A stretch of 64,000 nt of DNA, from contig NW_026570314.1 of the NCBI RefSeq assembly GCF_019649055.1, positions 124,001-188,000 of the forward strand, read 5' to 3'. How positions within the stretch are numbered: the first letter of the stretch is position 1; each line of letters starts with the position of its first letter. The notes under the pieces were generated by a model that made no database searches, had not been told where the DNA came from, and worked only from the letters and a program-made list of their open reading frames with translations. The DNA is from Paramacrobiotus metropolitanus (taxonomy: Eukaryota > Tardigrada > Eutardigrada > Parachela > Macrobiotidae). Positions 57,308-64,000 of the stretch are shown one piece after another. Position numbers and translations under genes: made by a program.

Positions 57308-59698
57308 ATGTTTGCGTACGCCAACGAGACACGTTATGCCCAACGGTGGAACGCTGTGGACGTCCTCGTCGACGGCGGCGAGCTGGTGCACGGCGAAGTG
57401 ATCAACATGGTGCAGGGCGGTCTGATCATCGATTTCCAGTGTGCAGAGCACCGCGCACAGTTCGTCGAATACGGTAGCATTTTCCACTGCGACAAGAATT
57501 TCAAGCGCGACGGAGAGGACGCCGAAATCCTGTTGCGGCGCCATCCCGACGGCGCGTGGATATGGTATCCGGGACGGTTCTTGGAATATCCGCTGCGACA
57601 CAGCTATCGTGATGCTGAATTCGTGGAGGTACAGCGACCGCAGGGCATCACCATCCGCGAGCTGGTTCCCTTGGAGCAGGTACGTGCACCGTCCTCGAAG
57701 GCCGATCTGGAGGAGCGGCGCGTGGGGGATCAGCACTTCGTCGTCCGCTGTTATCCGTGGTCCGCTGAAGATTTTGCTGACGGGGACCTGCGGTGGCGGG
57801 AAACCTTTCTGTACGTGATGCAGCGTGAATGCCACGTGATATGCACGTCCGTTTGCAGCCAGAGGCTCATCAGATTCTATCTGGAGCTTCAGAAGGATCA
57901 ACCCTTGGACGCTCAACGAGTGGTGAGTTGGTTAGCATTCAGCTTCGGGACCAGTTTCCCCGTGTTCAGTTTCTTTCTCTTATTGTACTTTTATCGTTTA
58001 AAACAAGAAACCCTGACCTTATTTCTTTATCGAGAGTACACAATACACAAAATTTCATTATAACGACACGTCACGTTTTCGCTAAGTATGTGATTGCTTA
58101 AATTGTTTATCAGTCAAAATGTAACAAATGCGTGCGAAATAGTGAAGAAACTTGATGTAGCTGGTAAGCGAAAAAATAATACTGTTGTGCATGTAGAAAG
58201 GAGTCTACTATGAGACGAAAAAATTGGAGAGGGAAGACAGCTTACTTGGGACATGGCAATGGATCGTGCGGCATGTCACGGTTGGCGCCTTCAACGCGAA
58301 AACACAGACCCCTGACCGCGATGGTGTAGTCGGACTGTCGTTGCCCCCGGAGTTGCTTGTGGAGATCTTCCAGTCGCTGGACTCCATCGAGCGCATCCGC
58401 TGCCGGCGTGTTTGTTCACTGTGGAACATTCTGCTCAGCACGCCAGCTTACTTTCGCGATGTGCGCGTCTCAGGGAACGTTACGCATTATGGGAAGAAGC
58501 TGCATTTCTATATGGAGCACATAAATCGCATTTACTGGATCGTGGCATGCTTCGTGAAATTCGTGAACAGCAGCACGCAGAGAATTGTTCTGGCCGACCT
58601 GGACGCTATCCAGTGCACCGAGGTGACTGGACTGATAAAAAAATTGGCCAAGACCACTCCCATACCGCCACTGATTTTCTACGGGTGCAGTTTCGGTTAT
58701 GCAAAGTTTCTGATCCAGGACATCATCACCGGCGTGGCGCGTATTCTGGCGCGGTTGTCGAAATGCGGCGGTGTGGTGTGGAGAAAGTGCAGCCTGCACG
58801 ATCATAACGTGCGATCCGCTATAGCACACCATGCCTTTGGCGACCTCGCGTCGAAGCCGCAGCTGAGGTTGTTGTTGTGGGAACTTTTCGAAAATAATCT
58901 GGTCCTTACGAAGCCGATTGATCGGGCAGCCTTAGCGGAATGGATTGCCGAATGCATCGCGCAGCAGCGCACCAAGGAGCTCGAAGACCAAATTGTGAAG
59001 GTGAGACGTTGTGCAGTTGTAGTTTAGGACTTGATTTGCAGTCTTCATGGGCTGTCACAGCGTTTGATACCGGCCTAAATTTTTTGAAAAAACCCAAAGC
59101 CTACGCTCACACTGCCAACAGGCGTATTGCTGTTGATGGTTTTGTGGTGGGGTAAGACTAAAGGTTCAATAATATTATATCTTGGTTATAACTCACGGTC
59201 TGCGGCATTAACTGATGGCATTTATTAACCTTTTATATTCAAACCACGAGAGTTGACCTTCGCGATCATACTAGACAGACTGACCGTTTTCGGTCCTTCC
59301 ATCTTTATCGTAGACTTCCAAACGGCAACTGACTTTACAACTTTCAAGGCAGTTCACAATAACCACTCCACTAGTGACAGTTCAGAAGTTGTCGTTGTTA
59401 TAGTCATGTTGCTTATGTCTATGCCCATGGTGCGGAATACGCATTGACTGCTGGATGCTTACAGGGCCTGCATCGTTACCAGAGCGTAGATCTGCGTTCA
59501 GCTGCGCACTACCGCAATCGGAACTGGACAGCATCCACAGTCTCCCAACTGGACGTTAACCTGCTGACCACGCTGACGGTTGCGGCCCTGAGCGAAGGCG
59601 TTGATCCGATTCCGGACTGGAGACTGCGGGCAGTTGGTGGCGGTTGCCCGTATTCGACTCAATTTGATATCGACCATTTAGGTTTTTGTTATCATTAA
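57308..59698 (+). CDS. F-box protein with N-terminal module, family A copy 3 (550 aa)
   Basis: Three exons: 57308-57922, 58197-59000, 59465-59698, total 551 codons, all open. The N-terminal module reads GELVHGEVINMVQGGLIIDF, then RRHPDGAWIWYPGRF. The F-box is LPPELLVEIFQSLDSIERIR plus CRRVCSLWNILL. The tail carries KCGGVVWRKCSLHDHNVR and the shared last exon ending STQFDIDHLGFCYH. It is closest in layout to copy 2, and with family B copy 2 it forms the second A-B unit. Likely SKP1-binding substrate adaptor; the substrate is unknown. Confidence 0.85.
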
Positions 59699-61217
59699 AA
59701 ATACAGCAGATCAATACTGCACGATGCGCATCTTCCAGGCAGGCCATTTTAATCAGCTTGTACTCTGTATACAAAAACAAATGAACGGAACTGGTAGATT
59801 TCACATGGTTTAAATGTCGATTACGTTTCATTGTGCGGCCACCTTTGGTAGAGTTAATATTGTTCTTGCATTACTGTTGTACGATGTCGGAAAACGAGCT
59901 GCTGTCTTTGCAGTATCCGATTTAGTCACAGTTGCTTCGGCGATGACCTTTGGTAATGATAAGCAAAACAAGAAAACCGTTTGGCAGTTCTACACTCGTA
60001 TCAAACAAAGAATTGTATATCGGGTCAACTCAATTCCTTTATTTACTTTTTAACGTTTTATAACAAGAGCCAATCATGCAATGATACAATGATGCATTAT
60101 AGGTCGGTTACAAAAGGGTAGGTAGGTCCCTTCTCATGTTAATTGGGATAAATTCTTCATTTGATGATATTTGTTGAGCGAAGCTCGCTTTGTACATATT
60201 GAGAAATAAAATCCTTTATAATTATTTAAAAGGTAGAAATTTATTCGTATTTATTTACCTCCATGGAGTTGACCTTTAGCGAAGCATTACACAACTACAA
60301 AAACGTTCTTTCGTTCTGCAAGCTCGCTTTAATTATCAACTGACATACGTTATGGTAATGCCGTGTTTCCTCATGCATGTAGGTTGGGCTTGAAGTTGAT
60401 GGAAAGTGCATGGAAATTGGCTAATTTACTAACCTACGTCACTGGTGGTGTCGGTTTCCATCAGACAAGTCAGCAGACTTCATTTTTTTCTGTAGAACGT
60501 CGCTCTAACTGCTGTGGAAGGCTTTGCAATCGGTGCAGCGTGTAAGCTGGTATGCTAATACTGTGGTAGTAAATTTGTACATACTTAGTTGTTACGTAAC
60601 GGCGCAATCATTTCAGATTTTACCACTATTGTCCTGATTTTGCTTTAGCCTATTTTTGAGCATTTTTTGGCGAAAAAGGTTTTGAGCATTTAATTGACGA
60701 AAAGGTTTTGCTGGAAAAACAGAAAAGTTTTTAAATGTTTTGGCCCTGACTTTGGTTTCATTGTCGACATAATGGTGAAATTAATTGTGTACAGAGTAGT
60801 TTGCAGTCTGCACTGTTCCAGTTAAAATGCATGCCCACATTCACTTTACATTCATATATATACCTTGATTTACCGGTATAGGGATAGGAGTTTCAGCGAC
60901 AGCGCATGAATAAACAGTATTTTTAAATGTACAAACAGGAGTATATGGCAGCCTTCATTAACAAATTTCTTTCATTCTTTTGACCACACCAATTTTCCTT
61001 CCTACAAACATCCTTTTTTACTTCTGGCATTGGCCTTCTATGAATACGGGAATGGATCAATTTCAGATGCTGCCGCTTGGCTGAATTCAAATGCGTTTGA
61101 AACGGCATTCCCTTGGTTCTGCAGTCTGCACATTCGGCACTGTTTATATGTTTGTGCACTTGTTTTCTTCCTTGTGCCCTTCCTTTCTGTACTTGTATAT
61201 ATTCTCACAATAGTGCG
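59699..61217. other. Intergenic spacer of the second A-B unit
   Basis: No gene. It matches 48878-50760 in patches but lacks the retroelement fragment. AATAAA occurs near 60205. Confidence 0.6.
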
Positions 61218-61332
61218 GCGCTTTATCATCAGGCGGGTTGTGTGTCATGTATAGATCCGACTGCTCCTGCAAATTATCGATCGGTTGCCTGTGCAGGCGG
61301 CACAACGTTCACGCTCTTGCTGTTAGATTAGT
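61218..61332 (+). promoter_or_regulatory. Conserved upstream block of family B copy 2
   Basis: Counterpart of 50769-50893, with CTGCTCCTGCAAATTATCG and CACGCTCTTGCTGTTAGATT. Confidence 0.45.
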
Positions 61333-61495
61333 CATTACGTATCACGCGTTCCAGGAAGCTCTGCAGAGGAAACTGCAGTTGTGCTGGAAGTTTATTTTCC
61401 CTGGCATATGCCTGTCTGTTTTAAAAGGCGCTTCCCAATCGGATAGTTATCGGTGTTCCGTAATCCGTAAGACTTCTTTTATTATAACTTTAAAA

Positions 61496-64000
61496 ATGGC
61501 CAGTCAAGGCCCATCACCGCATTCACCCAAAGCGCGTTTCAACCGTTGGATTAATAAGCCTTGGAAATCCCTCTCACTTCTCCCGCGACAGCGCAGCAAG
61601 GAGACTCTCCGAGCAGATATCTCCGCTACTGCTCTAGGAACCATCGCCGACGACAGCAACTGCCGCCAAATCTTGGGGAGAAACCTGCAGCCAGCTGTTT
61701 ACGAATTCGCTACGGGACAGTTCTCTCTGGGCTTTATATGCGACGTGGACTGGCCGCGACGGCGCGTCTTCGTAGATTTCGCCTGTCACAACCGCCCACC
61801 TCAGTGGCTGCCTGCCGGGAGCGTCCGCTGGCACAAGCCAGTAATAACATGCGAAATCCTTCCCGGGGAGCCGGTCGTAGTTGCGCTGCGACCGAGCTCC
61901 GACCAACCGTACGTATTCCAACCGGCGCAAATTATTTTTCCCGCGGCTAGGGATAACAACGGCAATTTCGGTCCAATATGTGTGGAAACAACTTGCCCGG
62001 ACAGCGTTTATCCTATTCGGAAATTCGTTCATGCAGTCCAGGTGCGCGTTGTGGCGGATTATCCAGAACAATGCCATGAATCCGACGAGCCGCTTTCCGT
62101 TGTAGAGTATTGCCGTCTGCTGCAGAAGCAAACTGCGCCTCTCGAGTGGTGCCCGGATGCGGCAAATATTGATTTGCGGTACTTGTTGCGGGCTTATAAC
62201 GAAATTTCCTGGATAAAAGTTGTGCGGATATGGCTGGACACCAAAGGCATCCACTGTGTCTACACAACAAGCAAGCCGGGCTTTTTTGATGAGCCGCCCC
62301 TTGAATATCTGGTCCTCAGGTCCAAGTGGCTTCATGCTGTTCAGCTCGGATCACTTCTGGATTCCAACAATACTGGCGCTAACAGAGACCGCTCTGTGTC
62401 TCTGGGAATGCTGCCTTTTGACTTGCACAAGCTGACCCTGTTGGAAATCCTAGATATTCACAGCATCGTCAGCGCTCAAAAGTAAGCTTAAAAGTTAAGT
62501 CTGAGCACGACAGACTGTTTGCTTTCAGGAAGATGTTCATCGATTATATGGAAACGATGCTGCTAGAGCATCGAAACTCAAATTGATTATTTAGTGCTTC
62601 GAAGAAGCAACTTTTAACAAGATGCATGTGCATTGGACACGGATTAGCCAGGTTGGAAACGGTTAGAATACCAACACAACCTTGAGTTATTGCGGTTGCT
62701 TAGACTAAGAAAGCACGGGGTCAAAATCTCGATTTGTATTATTTAGACATTTCGGTCGGCTTGTGCCTTTTACGTAGAACATGGTTTATCCAACTTCCGA
62801 CAAATTGTGGGCCATAATCCCCACTACAGTGCACGCCTTTGACAAACTGGTCAGTACAGCCTGTACAGGTAGCCCCAACCTGTTCATCCGAGTTTAGGCA
62901 ATATTTATTTATGCTTTAATATTAGATGTTTTATAAAGACCACCAATAATTTAGTCCGTTTCATAACTTTTCTGTACTTGTTGCAGAGTTTGTAAGGCCT
63001 GGTACGACATTTTAACCGGTCGCCGTGACAACCAGCACGTAGCTGTCGACCTGACCAACCCACTACCCGATGACCCATTTAACCAGGAGCGGAAATACAG
63101 TCGCTTTCATCTACTGAACGTTCTCGACAAGGTTGTGACGAAGGCCACCGTCTCGCTGACGCTTATGAACGGCAGTCTGACCCCGGAACTGGATATCTAT
63201 CTCTGTCAGTTTCTGTCCATCAAGGTCCCGCGGTTGGCGAGGATCTTTTTGAAAAATATTCGTTGCTTCGGCGCCGTTACACAGAACAACGAGAAGCAAC
63301 GCGTGGAATGGACGACTCTGAGTTACTTGATGCAAGCTTGCCAAGTGATGCATTTGCGTAACGTCACGATTCCAAAAATCTTCGCACCGATCGCCGGGTT
63401 GTGGTGTGCGCCGGCTGGCTTCCGCGAGGACGTCGGTGTCGTCGTGAAAAAAGCCACGCTGCACTGCACGCAAAGGGAAACCGATCGCTTGGGTCGTTTT
63501 TTGCAGGTTTTGAACACCGGCTGTCCTGAATTGTCCACGAGGGAAATAACCGACATTAACGAAGCCTGCCATAAGATAATCATTCACCCCGAGCATCCGT
63601 TACACAGCCGGCTGTTGCTCATGCTTACCTTGTAAGTATTTTTTGATCCCTGTTTTGGTCAAGTGCATATGAAAAATCATGAATAAGAAAAACGAAAAAT
63701 AGAAAATTGTAGTGTAGGACAATGTTTATTTTCTGCCACATTTTATCGCTTAACGCACAATTAAGTAAGCGCTTGCATAACAATTAATCGTACGGGCCTG
63801 CGGGTCCATTACAAAGGCTGCTTAACTGCTTTACCGAAATAAACCATAAACATTTTTGTCAGTTAGTCTCGTGGACTAGCGGTCCGACGGAACGGGAGCT
63901 AGATCCTAAATTGTAGATATGAGGTGCTTTTGTATCATTGTAAGTTTTACACTACAGATATTTGAGCGAGCTGCTTATCTTCAGGCTGAATGAACCGGTA
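61496..64000 (+). CDS. F-box protein family B copy 2, cut by window end
   Basis: Exons 61496-62481, 62987-63631 and the start of exon 3 at 63984. Exons 1 and 2 have exactly the same lengths as in copy 1 (986 and 645 bases) and are open throughout. The N-terminal module reads GQFSLGFICDVDWPRRRVFV. The F-box is LPFDLHKLTLLEILDIHSIV, then VCKAWYDILTGRR. The visible beginning of exon 3 (LNEPV) matches copy 1. The first intron is 505 bases, lacking the insert seen in copy 1. About 62 codons should lie beyond the window. Confidence 0.82.

Noticed and set aside
1-64000. CRISPR arrays, operons, bacterial promoters
   Set aside because: No regularly spaced repeats of that kind; spliced genes show a eukaryotic genome.

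Overview
This is a window of a compact animal (invertebrate) nuclear genome. Genes are split by many short introns, mostly 50-100 bases, with ordinary GT..AG ends. There are no operons or ribosome binding sites. The products are typical metazoan families: BTB adaptors, a BTB-kelch protein, F-box proteins and a Golgi MGAT4-type glycosyltransferase. The lineage cannot be fixed from sequence alone; a small-genome ecdysozoan such as a tardigrade would fit, but that is a guess.

Layout. Bases 1-3312 (minus) hold the gag, protease and start of reverse transcriptase of a frame-broken Ty3/gypsy-like retrotransposon cut by the window edge. Bases 3819-4875 (minus) hold three tandem copies of a small unknown gene ending, in two copies, with Cys-Pro-Cys-Cys. 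Bases 5846-36441 are dominated by a cluster of ten-exon genes encoding BTB-BACK proteins with a C-terminal MATH (TRAF-like) domain. They are largely arranged as head-to-head pairs. I find three intact members (6604-8662 plus, 12234-10107 minus, 34251-36441 plus), five full-length or nearly full-length members carrying frame or splice lesions, and two fragments. An intact eight-exon BTB-BACK-kelch gene (24682-27295) lies inside the cluster. Bases 37183-39933 (minus) are an intact MGAT4-like N-acetylglucosaminyltransferase gene.

Bases 42500-64000 hold a tandem array of two related F-box families. Family A (three exons, about 550 residues) occurs at 42808, 46377 and 57308. Family B (three exons, 611 residues) occurs at 51034 and 61496, the last running off the window. 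The order A-A-B-A-B and the matching intergenic DNA show that an A-B unit was duplicated. Both families share a similar N-terminal module before the F-box.

Taken together, most genes look like substrate adaptors of cullin ubiquitin ligases: BTB-BACK proteins for CUL3 and F-box proteins for SCF. They sit in adjacent clusters showing recent duplication, pseudogene formation and repeat insertion. This resembles the birth-and-death pattern known for MATH-BTB and F-box families in nematodes. Exon models were built by hand from paralog comparison, splice consensus and reading phase. No transcript or database search was available.
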